Shown: positions 23,991-33,612 of the stretch, in pieces | How the letters are laid out: each line of letters opens with the position of its first letter | Position numbering within the stretch: position 1 is the stretch's first letter | NCBI GenBank assembly: GCA_031178005.1 | Contig: JAPSJV010000021.1 | Coordinates: 1 to 49,324 of the forward strand | Length of the DNA: 49,324 nt | Direction of reading: 5' to 3' | DNA from: Pseudarthrobacter sp. | GTDB lineage: Bacteria > Actinomycetota > Actinomycetes > Actinomycetales > Micrococcaceae | Program-made: the position numbers and the translations under genes | The notes under the pieces: model-generated | What the model saw: the letters and a program-made list of their open reading frames with translations, nothing else | Databases searched by the model: none | What the model was told of the DNA's origin: nothing

Positions 23991-25484
23991 ATGACACTCC
24001 TGAAGCCGGAACCGGCACCAGTTGAGACCGCACCCGGGTCCACCCCTCCGTCCAGCACCTCGTTCCTGGACAGCTTTTTCCACATCACCGCCCGCGGCTC
24101 CACAATTGCCAGGGAGTTCCGCGGCGGGATCGTGACCTTCTTTACGATGGCGTACATCGTCATCCTCAACCCGCTGATCCTTGGCGGGTTCAGTGCCGAC
24201 AACGCCCCCACGGACGTGGCTGGCGGCTGGCTCTCAGCAGCCCAGGTGGGTGCCGTCACCGGCCTGACCGCGGGCGTGATGACGATCGTGTTCGGCCTGG
24301 TGGCAAACCTGCCGTTCGGCCTGGCCGCGGGGCTCGGCATCAACTCGTTCCTCGCCGTCTCCGTGATCCAGGACGTGACGTGGCCGGAGGCCATGGGCCT
24401 TGTGGTGATCAACGGCCTGCTGATTGTCCTGTTCGGCGTCACCGGCGCCCGGACAGCGATTTTCCGGGCGGTCCCGAAGGAACTCAAGGCAGCCATCACA
24501 GTGGGCATTGGCTTGTTCATCGCGTTCATCGGCTTTGTGGACTCCGGCTTTGTCCGTCCGACGGCGGGCGGCCCACCTGTGCAGCTGGGCACCGACGGCT
24601 CCATCACCACACTGCCCACGCTGGTCTTCGCCATCGGCCTGCTGGTCATGGGGATCCTGGTGGCGCGGAAGGTCCAGGGCGGACTGCTGATCGGAATCGT
24701 CGCCACCACGGTGCTGGCCGTCATCGTCGAGGCGGTCTTCAAGGTCGGCCCCGGCGGTCCGGACAACCCGGGCGGCTGGCACCTGAACACTCCTGTGCTG
24801 GCCAGCCACCTGTTCTCCGCCCCGGACCTGTCCCTGGTGGGCCAGTTCGACCTGTTCGGCTCCTTCAGCAGGATCGGCGGCCTCGCCGCCACCATGTTGG
24901 TCTTCACCCTGGTGTTCACCAACTTTTTCGACGCCATGGGCACCATGACCGGCCTGGCCAAGAGTGCCGGCGTCGCACATAAAGACGGAACGTTCCCCCG
25001 GCTGAAGTCGGCCTTCATCGTTGAGGGCATCGGCGCAGTAGCCGGCGGCGCGACGTCGGGATCGTCCAACACCGTCTACATCGACTCCGCAGCCGGAATC
25101 GGCGAGGGCGCACGGACCGGTTTGGCATCGGTGATCACGGGCCTCCTCTTCCTCGGTTCGATGTTCCTGACCCCGCTCACCAGCGTGGTCCCGCTCGAAG
25201 TCGCGGCCTCTGCCCTGGTGGTGGTGGGCGCGATGATGATGGCCCAGATCCGCGAGATCAAGTTCAGCAAGTTCTCTGTGGCGCTGCCCGCGTTCCTGTG
25301 CATCGTCACGATGCCGCTGACCTATTCCATCGCCAACGGAATCGGCGTCGGCTTCATTGCCTGGACTGTCATCAGCGCGGCGTCAGGCCGGGCCCGGAAG
25401 GTCCATCCCCTGATGTGGGTGGTCACGGCGGGCTTCCTGGTTTACTTCGCACGCGGTCCGATCAACGCGCTGCTCGGCGCCTGA
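23991..25484 (+). CDS. AzgA-type guanine/hypoxanthine permease (NCS2 superfamily)
   Basis: A 497-residue membrane protein with about 12 helices. Typical AzgA/PbuG blocks are EFRGGIVTFFTMAYIVILNP, GLAAGLGINSFLAV, FTNFFDAMGTMTGLAKSAG and TSGSSNTVYIDSAAGIGEG. It imports guanine or hypoxanthine with protons. The start may be ATG 23991 or GTG 23982; both share the GGGGCGG upstream and I took the ATG. It is in an operon with guaD and ends at the 25513-25555 hairpin before the xanthine dehydrogenase genes. Confidence 0.9.
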   Translation: MTLLKPEPAPVETAPGSTPPSSTSFLDSFFHITARGSTIAREFRGGIVTFFTMAYIVILNPLILGGFSADNAPTDVAGGWLSAAQVGAVTGLTAGVMTIVFGLVANLPFGLAAGLGINSFLAVSVIQDVTWPEAMGLVVINGLLIVLFGVTGARTAIFRAVPKELKAAITVGIGLFIAFIGFVDSGFVRPTAGGPPVQLGTDGSITTLPTLVFAIGLLVMGILVARKVQGGLLIGIVATTVLAVIVEAVFKVGPGGPDNPGGWHLNTPVLASHLFSAPDLSLVGQFDLFGSFSRIGGLAATMLVFTLVFTNFFDAMGTMTGLAKSAGVAHKDGTFPRLKSAFIVEGIGAVAGGATSGSSNTVYIDSAAGIGEGARTGLASVITGLLFLGSMFLTPLTSVVPLEVAASALVVVGAMMMAQIREIKFSKFSVALPAFLCIVTMPLTYSIANGIGVGFIAWTVISAASGRARKVHPLMWVVTAGFLVYFARGPINALLGA

Positions 25485-25512
25485 TACCGCTGCTGCCGGA
25501 CAAGCGCTACGC

Positions 25513-25555
25513 TTTCGGACATCCGCACCGGTAACCCCGGCGCGGATGTCCGAAA
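25513..25555 (+). terminator. Hairpin between permease and xdhC
   Basis: A perfect 14-bp stem (TTTCGGACATCCGC, 25513-25526, complement 25542-25555) is followed by CCGCCTTTT. It should end the guaD-permease transcript, at least partly. Confidence 0.75.
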
Positions 25556-25605
25556 CCGCCTTTTCAGGATCAGCGCATTCCCCGGCCAAGAATAGGAGTG
25601 CAGCA

Positions 25606-26817
25606 ATGCTTGATTTATTGCCGGCCCTGGGTGGCTGGCAGCCCGTCATACGGGGACAGCGGTGCGCTGTGGCCACGGTGGTGGCGGCCGGCGGCTCGGT
25701 GCCCCGGCCTGTGGGCACCTCCATGGTGGTCTCCGAAGCCGGCGAGATCCTGGGCAGCCTCTCCGGGGGCTGCGTGGAGGGTGCCGTTGTGGAGGCGGCC
25801 CTTGAAGCAATTGACGACGGCGTAACGCGCCGCAGTTTCTTCGGCTACAGCGCCGCCGATGCCTTCGCAGCCGGACTCACCTGCGGTGGTGAGTTGGAAA
25901 TCCACATCGAACCGCTGGCCCCCTCTGCACTATCCGGTGGGACACCGGCCCACGGGGCACCCCGGCCGGCCACGGCGAACGGCCTGGCACTGATCCGCCG
26001 GGTGGACAGCGGCGGCCGTGGCGCCGTCGTCGTGCCTGATCCTGTGGCATTTGATCCGGCAGGTTCGCCGGAACTGTCGGCCCTCCTGGACGGCGACCCG
26101 GCACTGATCCGGTCCGCCGCCGCGCAGCTGGGTCCGCTGCTCGGAGCCGGGGGAACGGGCCTGGTCCGGCTCGCGAGCAATGGGTGCCGGATGCTCCCGG
26201 GTCCCGGCGGGGACGTCGTGGAAGAACCGGTGGAACTGCTGTTGGAAAGCCGCCGTCCGGCGCCGCGTTTGCTGATTTTCGGAGCCAACGACTTCGGCGC
26301 GGCACTGCTGCCCGCCGCCCGGTTGCTGGGCTACCACGTCACGCTCTGCGATGCCCGGCCGGCGTTCACGGCGCAGGACAGGTTTGCGACGGCGGACTCC
26401 CTGGTCAGCGACTGGCCGCACCGCTACCTGGCTGCTGAGGCCGCTGCCGGACGGCTGGATCCACGCACCGTGGTGTGCGTCCTGACCCACGATCCCAAGT
26501 TCGACATCCCGCTGCTGTCCGCCGCGCTGTCGCTGGACCTGGCCTACGTGGGTGCCATGGGATCGCGGCGCAGCCATGTGCAGCGCGTCTCCGAACTGCT
26601 GGATGCGGGAGTACCGGCGCACAAGCTGGAGCAACTGCATTCGCCCATTGGCCTGGATCTTGGGGCGGTAACTCCGGCGGAGGTCGCCGTCTCGATCACC
26701 GCCGAGCTGCTGGCCGCCCGGTCCGGATCCGTGCCATCAGGCGTGGGCTCGCTCAGGGACGGCCGGGGGCCTATTCACGCATCTTCTCTTCAAATGGGGG
26801 ACCAACCATGGACATGA
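25606..26817 (+). CDS. xdhC: XdhC family molybdenum-cofactor insertion chaperone
   Basis: A 403-residue protein with an N-terminal XdhC/CoxI domain (CAVATVVAAGGSVPRPVG, LSGGCVEGAVVEAAL, LTCGGELEIHIEPL). The C-terminal Rossmann domain follows (LLIFGANDFGAALLPAARLLG, AYVGAMGSRRSHVQRV, SPIGLDLGAVTPAEVAVSI). The family sulfurates and loads molybdopterin into xanthine dehydrogenase. Its start is ATG 25606 behind TAGGAG; further upstream the frame runs into the terminator. It overlaps the FAD subunit gene by 10 bases, so the two are coupled. Confidence 0.9.
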   Translation: MLDLLPALGGWQPVIRGQRCAVATVVAAGGSVPRPVGTSMVVSEAGEILGSLSGGCVEGAVVEAALEAIDDGVTRRSFFGYSAADAFAAGLTCGGELEIHIEPLAPSALSGGTPAHGAPRPATANGLALIRRVDSGGRGAVVVPDPVAFDPAGSPELSALLDGDPALIRSAAAQLGPLLGAGGTGLVRLASNGCRMLPGPGGDVVEEPVELLLESRRPAPRLLIFGANDFGAALLPAARLLGYHVTLCDARPAFTAQDRFATADSLVSDWPHRYLAAEAAAGRLDPRTVVCVLTHDPKFDIPLLSAALSLDLAYVGAMGSRRSHVQRVSELLDAGVPAHKLEQLHSPIGLDLGAVTPAEVAVSITAELLAARSGSVPSGVGSLRDGRGPIHASSLQMGDQPWT

Positions 26818-27776
26818 ACACCATCGAAGCCGTGCTCCGGACCACGGACCCCGCTGATTTCCGCGACGGCGACGCCTGGCTTGCCGGGGGCACCGTGTTG
26901 TTTTCCTACGGGAGCTACGCGTTTGGCCGCGAGCCGCTGCGCCGGCTGCTGGACCTTGGGGATGCGGGTTGGCCGGCCATCACGGTCACGGACAGCGGGA
27001 TTGAACTGGCCGCCACGTGCACAGTCGCCGAGCTGTACTCGCTGCCGGACTCGGCAGAGGTGGCGGGCCGGAACTGGCCCGGCCTGGACCTGTTCCGGCC
27101 GTGCTGCGACTCCTTTGTGGCTTCCTTCAAGATCTGGAACATGTCCACCGTGGGCGGGAATCTCTGTACTTCGCTGCCCGCCGGTCCCATGATTTCCCTG
27201 TGCGCGGGACTGAATGGCGTCGCCACCATCCTGGGGCCGGCCGGGACCAGCCGCATGGTGCCGGTGGCTGAGTTCGTCACCGGCGATGCCCGGAACTCCC
27301 TGGCCCCGGGCGAATTGCTGCGGAGCATCCACCTTCCGGCGTCGGCGCTGGCGTCCCGGGTGGCCTGCCGCAGGCTCTCGCTCAGCAATCTGGGCCGCTC
27401 CGGGGTGCTGCTGATCGGACGGCTCCCGGAGCACACGGGCGGGAACGATGCCGGTGCCAACCGCTTTGTCCTGACTGTCACCGCCGCCACCAAACGGCCT
27501 GTGCAGCTGCGGTTCGATACGCTGCCTGACGCTGACGGGCTGGCCGAGGCTTTGACGGACGCTATCCCGGACAGCCTCTATCACAACGACATCCACGGCC
27601 TGCCGCAATGGCGCAAGGACATGACGTACCGGCTGGCGGAGGAGATCCGTACCGAACTTGGAGCACCGGCCGGCCCCGATGCCGGAGTGCCCGTGTCCGG
27701 CGATTTCTGGCCACCGGCAGCGCTGCCTGCCAAGCCATCAGCAGCCCCTGCAGCATTCATCGAAGGAAAGGCCTGA
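26808..27776 (+). CDS. Xanthine dehydrogenase FAD-binding subunit
   Basis: A 322-residue FAD subunit of the molybdopterin dehydrogenase family. GDAWLAGGTVLFSYG near the start and MSTVGGNLCTSLPAG near residue 110 are the two FAD-contact glycine motifs. The C-terminal CO-dehydrogenase flavoprotein-like part follows. GGGGG lies 7 bases before ATG 26808. It should carry electrons from the iron-sulfur/molybdenum protein encoded directly downstream to NAD+. The gap to that gene is 2 bases. Confidence 0.87.
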   Translation: MDMNTIEAVLRTTDPADFRDGDAWLAGGTVLFSYGSYAFGREPLRRLLDLGDAGWPAITVTDSGIELAATCTVAELYSLPDSAEVAGRNWPGLDLFRPCCDSFVASFKIWNMSTVGGNLCTSLPAGPMISLCAGLNGVATILGPAGTSRMVPVAEFVTGDARNSLAPGELLRSIHLPASALASRVACRRLSLSNLGRSGVLLIGRLPEHTGGNDAGANRFVLTVTAATKRPVQLRFDTLPDADGLAEALTDAIPDSLYHNDIHGLPQWRKDMTYRLAEEIRTELGAPAGPDAGVPVSGDFWPPAALPAKPSAAPAAFIEGKA

Positions 27777-27778
27777 GC

Positions 27779-30628
27779 ATGGGCATCGAGATCAACGGAG
27801 CCCGCACGGATTCCCAGCCCCGTCCCGGCCAGTGCCTGCGGACCTTCCTCCGCGAAGAGGGCAACCTGGGCGTCAAGAAGGGCTGCGACGGCGGCGACTG
27901 CGGGGCCTGCACGGTTCACGTGGACGGCAAGCCCGTGCACAGCTGCATCTACCCGGCGGTGCGGGCGGAAGGCCGTTCCGTCACCACCATCGAGGGCCTG
28001 CCCGAGGTGCCGCCTGCAACTTTAGGCGCCACGCCGGACGCGCTCGAACCGGCCCTGCACCCGATGCAGCAGCAGTTTATGGAGCGCCAAGGTTTCCAGT
28101 GCGGTTTCTGCACCGCCGGGATGATCATGACGGCGGCAACGTTCGACGACGGACAGCTCGCCAACCTGCCGCGGAACCTCAAGGGAAACCTGTGCCGGTG
28201 CACCGGCTACCGCGCCATCGAGGACGCCGTGTGCGGGCACGCAGGCCACGCCGCCAGCAAGGACAGCGCAGCAGACCAGGTCAAGGAAACGGACACCGCA
28301 CCCGTCCCCGGCCAGACCGGGGACGACGTTCCCGCGCCGGCAAGCCGAGCCATCGTCACCGGCAAAGCCCGGTACACCCTGGATGTTCCGACGGAGGAAC
28401 TGCCGGGCCTCCTGCACCTGAAGCTGGTCCGCTCGCCGCACGCCCACGCCAGGATCATCGGCATCGACGCAAGCGGCGCCTTGGCAATCCCAGGAGTCGT
28501 GGCCGTTTTCACCCATGAAGACGCGCCGCAACAGCTGTTCTCCACCGCGCAGCACGAGCTCTACACGGATGATCCGGACGACACCCGCGTCCTGGACAAC
28601 GTGGTGCGGTTCATTGGCCAGCGGGTGGCGGCCGTGGTGGCCGAATCCGTGCAGGCGGCGGAGGCCGGTGCCCGGGCCGTGAAAGTCCAGTACCAAACGC
28701 TCGACGCCGTCTTCTCACCGGAGGACGCCATCGCTCCCGGAGCCCCTGCCATCCACGGCGAAAAAGATCCGGTGGCCAGCCGGATCGCGCACCCCGGGGG
28801 CAACGTCATTGCGGAACTTCATTCGCACCTGGGCGACGTTGCGGCAGGATTCGCGGATGCCGACGTCGTCCATGAACGCACCTACCGGACCCAGCGTGTC
28901 CAGCACACGGCGCTGGAAACGCACGCCTCGATCGCGCAGGTCGACGCCGACGGGCGGCTGCAGATCCGCACCTCCAGCCAGGTGCCGTTCCTGGTCCGCC
29001 GCACCATCTGCCGGGTCTTCGGGCTGCCGGAGGAACAGGTCCGCGTGGTGGCAGGCCGGGTTGGCGGCGGCTTCGGCGGCAAGCAGGAAGTGCTCACGGA
29101 GGACATCGTGGCGCTCGCGGCGCTTAAGCTGGGCCGTCCCGTACAGCTCGAGTTCACCCGCACCGAGCAGTTGACGGCATCCACCGTGCGCCATCCGTTC
29201 ACCATCAGGCTCAAGGTCGGTGCCACCCGCGACGGACTGCTGACGGCCATGCAGGTTGATGTGCTGACCAATACCGGCGCGTACGGCAACCATGCCCCGG
29301 GTGTGATGTTCCACGGCTGCAGTGAGTCGCTGGCCGTGTACAAATGTGCCAACAAGAAGGCTGACGCCAAGGCCGTCTACACCAACACGATCCCCTCCGG
29401 TGCGTTCCGTGGCTACGGCCTGAGCCAGATGATCTTCGCTGTCGAATCCGGAATGGATGAACTGGCGGCGGAAATCGGGATGGATCCGCTGGAGTTCCGG
29501 CGCCGCAACATGGTCCGCGAAGGCGATGACATGCTCTCCACGCATGCCGAACCGGAAGAGGACGTCCACTACGGCAGCTACGGCCTGGACCAGTGCACGC
29601 GGCTGGTCCAGGACGCACTGGACCGCGGCGCGGAGCGCTACCGTGTGGCCGGCCTGGATGATCTGGGCCCGGACTGGGCCACCGGCGTGGGCACCGCACT
29701 GTCCATGATCGACACCGTGCCGCCGCGCGGGCACTTTGCCCACTCCCACGTCAGGCTCCTGCCAGACGGAACGTACATGGCCGACGTCGGGACCGCCGAG
29801 TTCGGCAACGGAACCACCACGGTCCACGCCCAACTGGCCGCCTCGGCATTGGGCACCACGGCACCCCGGGTTGCCGTCCGCCAGTCGGATACGGACCTGG
29901 TGGAACATGACACCGGTGCGTTCGGTTCCGCCGGGACCGTGGTGGCAGGGAAAGCGACGTTCGCTGCCGCAGAGGAACTGGCTGTCCGGATCAGGGCCTT
30001 CGCCGCCGGCATCCACCAGGTCCAGGTGTCCGGATGCGTCCTGGAGCAGGATGCTGTGGTCTGCGAGGGAACCCGGGTGCCGCTGGCGGAACTGGCGCGC
30101 ATGGCTGCGGATGCCGGCGTCGAGCTCGCGGCGGAGGGCCGCTGGGGCGGGACCCCGCGGTCCGTGGCGTTCAATGTGCATGGTTTCCGGGTGGCGGTAA
30201 ACCGCGCCACGGGCGAGTTGCGCATCCTGCAGAGCGTGCAGGCGGCGGACGCAGGTGTAGTGGTGAACCCCCGGCAGTGCCGCGGGCAGATTGAAGGCGG
30301 GATTGCCCAGGCGCTCGGCGCCGCGCTTTACGAGGAAGTGGTGGTGGACGACGCCGGCAAGGTCACCACGGACATCCTGCGGCAGTACCACATCCCCACG
30401 TTTGCGGACGTGCCGCGCAGCGAGGTCTATTTTGCGGTCACATCCGACGCTTTAGGGCCGATGGGGGCAAAATCGATGAGTGAGAGCCCGTTCAACCCGG
30501 TAGCTCCGGCGCTGGCCAATGCCATCCGCAATGCAACCGGGGTACGGTTCAGCGAGTTGCCGATTTCGCGGGACCGTATTTACCTGGGGCTGAAGGCCGC
30601 CGGACTGGTGGCGGCCCCTGCCGTATGA
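27779..30628 (+). CDS. Xanthine dehydrogenase, fused 2Fe-2S and molybdopterin subunit
   Basis: A 949-residue protein. Residues 1-160 are the small subunit: CDGGDCGACTV and a later Cys for the plant-type 2Fe-2S cluster, then QCGFCTAGM and CRCTGYR for the second cluster. After a 30-residue linker rich in T, P and D the molybdopterin part starts at about 190 (AIVTGKARYTLDV). It has GGGFGGKQE, SGAFRGYG and the C-terminal GAKSMSESPFNPVAPALANAI with the likely catalytic Glu902. It hydroxylates hypoxanthine and xanthine to urate. Fusing the Fe-S and Mo parts while leaving FAD separate is a less usual split. GAAGGAAAGG precedes ATG 27779. Confidence 0.93.
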   Translation: MGIEINGARTDSQPRPGQCLRTFLREEGNLGVKKGCDGGDCGACTVHVDGKPVHSCIYPAVRAEGRSVTTIEGLPEVPPATLGATPDALEPALHPMQQQFMERQGFQCGFCTAGMIMTAATFDDGQLANLPRNLKGNLCRCTGYRAIEDAVCGHAGHAASKDSAADQVKETDTAPVPGQTGDDVPAPASRAIVTGKARYTLDVPTEELPGLLHLKLVRSPHAHARIIGIDASGALAIPGVVAVFTHEDAPQQLFSTAQHELYTDDPDDTRVLDNVVRFIGQRVAAVVAESVQAAEAGARAVKVQYQTLDAVFSPEDAIAPGAPAIHGEKDPVASRIAHPGGNVIAELHSHLGDVAAGFADADVVHERTYRTQRVQHTALETHASIAQVDADGRLQIRTSSQVPFLVRRTICRVFGLPEEQVRVVAGRVGGGFGGKQEVLTEDIVALAALKLGRPVQLEFTRTEQLTASTVRHPFTIRLKVGATRDGLLTAMQVDVLTNTGAYGNHAPGVMFHGCSESLAVYKCANKKADAKAVYTNTIPSGAFRGYGLSQMIFAVESGMDELAAEIGMDPLEFRRRNMVREGDDMLSTHAEPEEDVHYGSYGLDQCTRLVQDALDRGAERYRVAGLDDLGPDWATGVGTALSMIDTVPPRGHFAHSHVRLLPDGTYMADVGTAEFGNGTTTVHAQLAASALGTTAPRVAVRQSDTDLVEHDTGAFGSAGTVVAGKATFAAAEELAVRIRAFAAGIHQVQVSGCVLEQDAVVCEGTRVPLAELARMAADAGVELAAEGRWGGTPRSVAFNVHGFRVAVNRATGELRILQSVQAADAGVVVNPRQCRGQIEGGIAQALGAALYEEVVVDDAGKVTTDILRQYHIPTFADVPRSEVYFAVTSDALGPMGAKSMSESPFNPVAPALANAIRNATGVRFSELPISRDRIYLGLKAAGLVAAPAV

Positions 30629-30651
30629 ACATGTCGTGAGAGGAAGATGCT

Positions 30652-31398
30652 GTGTTCGAGGACTATGACGCCCTGAGCTTCGACTGCTACGGGACCCTCA
30701 TCGATTGGGAGGCCGGGATCACCGCGGTGCTGGGGCCGTGGGCCCGTGCGTCGCATCCGGAGCTGGACGATGAGGCGCTGCTCCTGGCCTACGCGGACGA
30801 GGAAGCGCGGCTGGAGCGCGAGAACCCCGAAGCGCTGTACCCGGACATTCTCGCCGATGCCTTCCGCGCCACAGGTTCCAAGCTGGGCATTGCCGTGACC
30901 GACGACGACGCCACACGGCTGGGTGCCTCCGTTCCGGACTGGCCCGCCTTCCCTGACTCCGCTGCCGCGCTGCAGCGTTTGAGTGAACGGTTCAAACTGA
31001 TCATCCTGTCCAACGTTGACCGTAGGAGCTTCGACGGCAGCAACGCGAGGCTGGGCGTGGAGTTCCACAAGATCATCACCGCCGAGGACGTAGGCAGTTA
31101 CAAGCCTGACGCGCGGAACTTCGACGTCCTCAGGGAGTATGCCGACTCCGAAGGGCTTCGGCTCCTGCACGTTGCCCAGAGCCTGTTCCACGACCATGCT
31201 CCCGCCGCTGCTGCCGGGCTGCCCAGCGTCTGGATCAACCGCCGGCACAACCGGCCCGGCTGGGGAGCCACCCCCGATCCCGGAAGCCCCGTCCAGCCCG
31301 GCTGGACCTTCAACTCGATGGCCGAATTCGCGGCGGCAGCCGTACCCACTGCCGTACCCACAACAGAACCTACAACAGAACTGGAAGGAAACGCGTGA
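30652..31398 (+). CDS. HAD hydrolase, haloacid dehalogenase type II-like
   Basis: A 248-residue HAD protein. Motif I is [11 protein letters not shown] (nucleophile Asp), motif [10 protein letters not shown], the lysine is in [10 protein letters not shown], and [17 protein letters not shown] covers motif IV with D. This layout is that of type II haloacid dehalogenase-like enzymes. The last 20 residues are P/T-rich ([18 protein letters not shown]) and probably unstructured. It starts at GTG 30652 with AGAGGAAG upstream, 23 bases after xdh, and overlaps the next gene by 4 bases. The substrate is unknown; the xdh operon context suggests a purine-derived or side-product phosphate or halide. Confidence 0.85.
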   Translation: MFEDYDALSFDCYGTLIDWEAGITAVLGPWARASHPELDDEALLLAYADEEARLERENPEALYPDILADAFRATGSKLGIAVTDDDATRLGASVPDWPAFPDSAAALQRLSERFKLIILSNVDRRSFDGSNARLGVEFHKIITAEDVGSYKPDARNFDVLREYADSEGLRLLHVAQSLFHDHAPAAAAGLPSVWINRRHNRPGWGATPDPGSPVQPGWTFNSMAEFAAAAVPTAVPTTEPTTELEGNA

Positions 31399-32189
31399 GC
31401 GAATCTGCCGCCGTCGTCAATAGTCCCCAAACCCCGCGGGTCGCCGTGGTGACCGGCGCGGGTTCCGGGATCGGCCGGGCGGTGGCGCAGCTGATGCTGG
31501 CGGAGGGGTATCGCGTGGTGCTGGCCGGCCGTCGTGAAGACGCGCTGCAGGAGACAGCCCGCCTTTCCGGCGCAGAGACTCATCCGGAGGCGCTGGTGCT
31601 GCCGTGCGACGTGACTCTCCCCGACGACGTCGAACGCCTTTTCGCCGCAGCCACAGAACGCTGGGGCCGGGTGGACGTCCTGTTCAACAACGCCGGTGTG
31701 TTTGGGCCTGCCGGTTCCGTGGATGAGATCAGCTTCGAGGACTGGAACGCGGTGCTGGCCGTGAACCTGACCGGTTCCATGCTGTGCGCCGCCGCGGCTG
31801 TCCGCGCGATGAAGGCGCAGTCCCCGCAGGGCGGCCGGATCATCAACAACGGCTCCATTTCGGCGCATTCGCCCCGGCCCCGGACAGTCGCCTACGCCGT
31901 GACCAAACACGCGATGACGGGCCTGACCAAGAGCATTGAGCTGGACGGACGCGGCTTTGGCATCACCTGTGGCCAGATCGACATCGGCAATACCGCCACG
32001 GACATCATGGACACGATTGGGGTGGGCGAGGGCGCACTGCAAGCCGATGGCAGCCGTAAGGTGGAGCCCACGTTCCCCGTAGTCGACGCCGCCCGGGCTG
32101 TGCTGCTGATGGCCGGAATGCCGGCTACGGCGAGCGTCGGGTCGCTGGTGGTGACGGCGGCTGGCATGCCGTTTGTGGGGCGCGGGTAG
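31395..32189 (+). CDS. Short-chain dehydrogenase/reductase
   Basis: A 264-residue classical [22 protein letters not shown] (cofactor glycines), [42 protein letters not shown] with the catalytic Ser, Tyr and Lys. The residues after the glycine motif (LAGRREDAL) favour NADP(H). The GTG start lies in GTGA overlapping the HAD gene stop. It is the last gene of the xdh unit. No substrate can be assigned from sequence. Confidence 0.88.
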   Translation: MSESAAVVNSPQTPRVAVVTGAGSGIGRAVAQLMLAEGYRVVLAGRREDALQETARLSGAETHPEALVLPCDVTLPDDVERLFAAATERWGRVDVLFNNAGVFGPAGSVDEISFEDWNAVLAVNLTGSMLCAAAAVRAMKAQSPQGGRIINNGSISAHSPRPRTVAYAVTKHAMTGLTKSIELDGRGFGITCGQIDIGNTATDIMDTIGVGEGALQADGSRKVEPTFPVVDAARAVLLMAGMPATASVGSLVVTAAGMPFVGRG

Positions 32190-32269
32190 CAGACCGACGG
32201 CTGTGAGGGCCCGAAGCCCGGTACAGCCAAGCTACGATGACCACGTTGGATAACCACCAGGGGGACAGC

Positions 32270-32674
32270 ATGGGTGATAACACGAGGCAATCTATGGTTG
32301 CCGGGGAACGGGCAGCCCCCGGAACCCGTTTTGCTCCGAGTATCCTCGCGACTGTGCTGGGCGTCTGGATGCTCTTTTGCGCCGGCCTGGCAGCGGTGGA
32401 TGCCTTCGAATCTTTCTCCGACACGCGGGCCGTTTCCGCCGTCGTCTTCGTGCTTGGTCTGGCGACGCTGTCCATTGGTATAGCCCGCTTGTCTGTGGCG
32501 CGGAAATCCCGTGGACTCGACTTGCTGTTTGCCGGCGTCGTCGGTGCCGCGGTTGTAGGGTCACTCCTGATGTTTAACGCGTACGGACCCCTGCTTGTCC
32601 TCCCTGTGCTGCTCTTAGGCCTTCCGTCGATTTTGGTGGTGCTGTACGAGGCACGGAAGCCTGAATTTGTGTAG
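32270..32674 (+). CDS. Small four-helix membrane protein of unknown function
   Basis: A 134-residue integral membrane protein: helices near ILATVLGVWMLFCAGLAAV, AVSAVVFVLGLATLSIGIA, LLFAGVVGAAVVGSLLMF and PLLVLPVLLLGLPSILVVL. I chose ATG 32270 because GGGGG lies 5 bases before it and TACGAT at 32233-32238 looks like its -10. An upstream ATG in frame overlaps that box. I do not recognise the family. It ends 3 bases before the convergent Asp23 cluster. Confidence 0.65.
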   Translation: MGDNTRQSMVAGERAAPGTRFAPSILATVLGVWMLFCAGLAAVDAFESFSDTRAVSAVVFVLGLATLSIGIARLSVARKSRGLDLLFAGVVGAAVVGSLLMFNAYGPLLVLPVLLLGLPSILVVLYEARKPEFV

Positions 32675-32677
32675 CGG

Positions 32678-33019
32678 CTAGCCGGCGGTAATCCGGGCCA
32701 CCGTGATGCGGACCGTTGCAGCGGCTGGCTCCACGTGCCTGCGGACAGCGGCAGCAACCGATCGGGTGACGTCGGGCGTGGAGTGGTCGCCGGACACTGC
32801 GATCCTGGCGTGGATTTCCGGGCCGGTGTCTGTGTCACGGACCGTGACAGGGGAGGGCTCGGCGACGGCACCCAGTGAGTTGAGGACGGCGCCGACGGCG
32901 GTCTTCCACAACGGCTTCGCGGGATAGACCTCCACAACGCCGTCGACGGCCAGAATGACCTCCGTAAGCTCTGCGGCCAGGTTGCCGGAGTCTGTTGGCG
33001 ACTGCGTGGGATGAGTCAT
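32678..33019 (-). CDS. Asp23/Gls24-like small protein
   Basis: A 113-residue protein: VILAVDGVVEVYPAKPLWKTA, IHARIAVSGDHSTPDVTRSVA and AAATVRITVARI follow the beta-alpha-beta pattern of Asp23/Gls24 domains. There is no membrane segment. It overlaps the upstream zinc-finger Asp23 gene by ATGA and is the last gene of the sigma factor unit. It may form mixed assemblies with the other Asp23-like proteins. Assignment is by pattern and context. Confidence 0.65.
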   Translation of the reverse strand: MTHPTQSPTDSGNLAAELTEVILAVDGVVEVYPAKPLWKTAVGAVLNSLGAVAEPSPVTVRDTDTGPEIHARIAVSGDHSTPDVTRSVAAAVRRHVEPAAATVRITVARITAG

Positions 33020-33612
33020 TGGTTTCCCTCCTGTGCCGGCGGTTCCGGCTGTGTCAGTACGTCCACGACGGTCACGTTGATCGCGGCTATGTTGAGTTCC
33101 GTCTGCCGTTCCAGGACGGCGGCAATCTCCGTGCGTACGTCTTCAGCGACCGCGGCGATAGGTTCACCAAAGAAGACAGCCACCTGTGCGTCGACGGTGA
33201 TCGCTGCACCAGGTTCGGATACGTCGCCGAGCAACCGGCAGCGTCCCGTTGTAGCACCAGGAACGGCGTCGGTTACCGAGCGGATCAGGGCCAGGATGGC
33301 ACCTTCGGTTTCCACAAGAACGTCACCTGGGTGCTCCGGCTGCAGCGGGATGTCACGGCCCGGCCGCAATTCCAGCCGGAGATTGTTGAGGATGGACTGC
33401 ATCCAGTCGTCGGATCCGCTGCCAGCTTCAGTGATCTCCTGGTCGCGGAGTTCAGCTTCCAGGGTGGCAAGCCTGCCAATCGAGTCCAGGGCGGCCTGGC
33501 ATTCGGGGCAAGCCGCTACATGGCCGGGATCGGAGATTTCCCCGGTATCCAGGTATTCGCTGAGTTCTTCCAGGCTGCGCCCGCACTCAAGCCGGTTGTT
33601 GGTGCTGCTCAT
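33016..33612 (-). CDS. Candidate anti-sigma factor: zinc-finger (ZAS-like) N-terminus joined to an Asp23/Gls24 domain
   Basis: A 198-residue soluble protein. Cys10, His31, Cys35 and Cys38 (H-VAA-C-PE-C) form the HxxxCxxC zinc motif of anti-sigma factors. A connecting helix (LATLEAELRDQEI) follows, and from about residue 90 an Asp23 domain (GAILALIRSVTDAVPGATTG, AITVDAQVAVFFGEPIAAVAEDV, NIAAINVTVVDV). ATG 33612 overlaps the sigma stop as ATGA and has GGAGG at 7-8 bases; an ATG two codons upstream is too close to that site. No membrane helix is present, unlike many ECF anti-sigma proteins. I infer that the Asp23 part reports the state of the envelope Asp23 complex to the sigma factor. Confidence 0.75.
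   Translation of the reverse strand: MSSTNNRLECGRSLEELSEYLDTGEISDPGHVAACPECQAALDSIGRLATLEAELRDQEITEAGSGSDDWMQSILNNLRLELRPGRDIPLQPEHPGDVLVETEGAILALIRSVTDAVPGATTGRCRLLGDVSEPGAAITVDAQVAVFFGEPIAAVAEDVRTEIAAVLERQTELNIAAINVTVVDVLTQPEPPAQEGNQ

Noticed and set aside
28715..30391. 558-codon frame on the minus strand opposite xanthine dehydrogenase
   Set aside because: Antisense shadow; the xdh frame holds all cofactor motifs.
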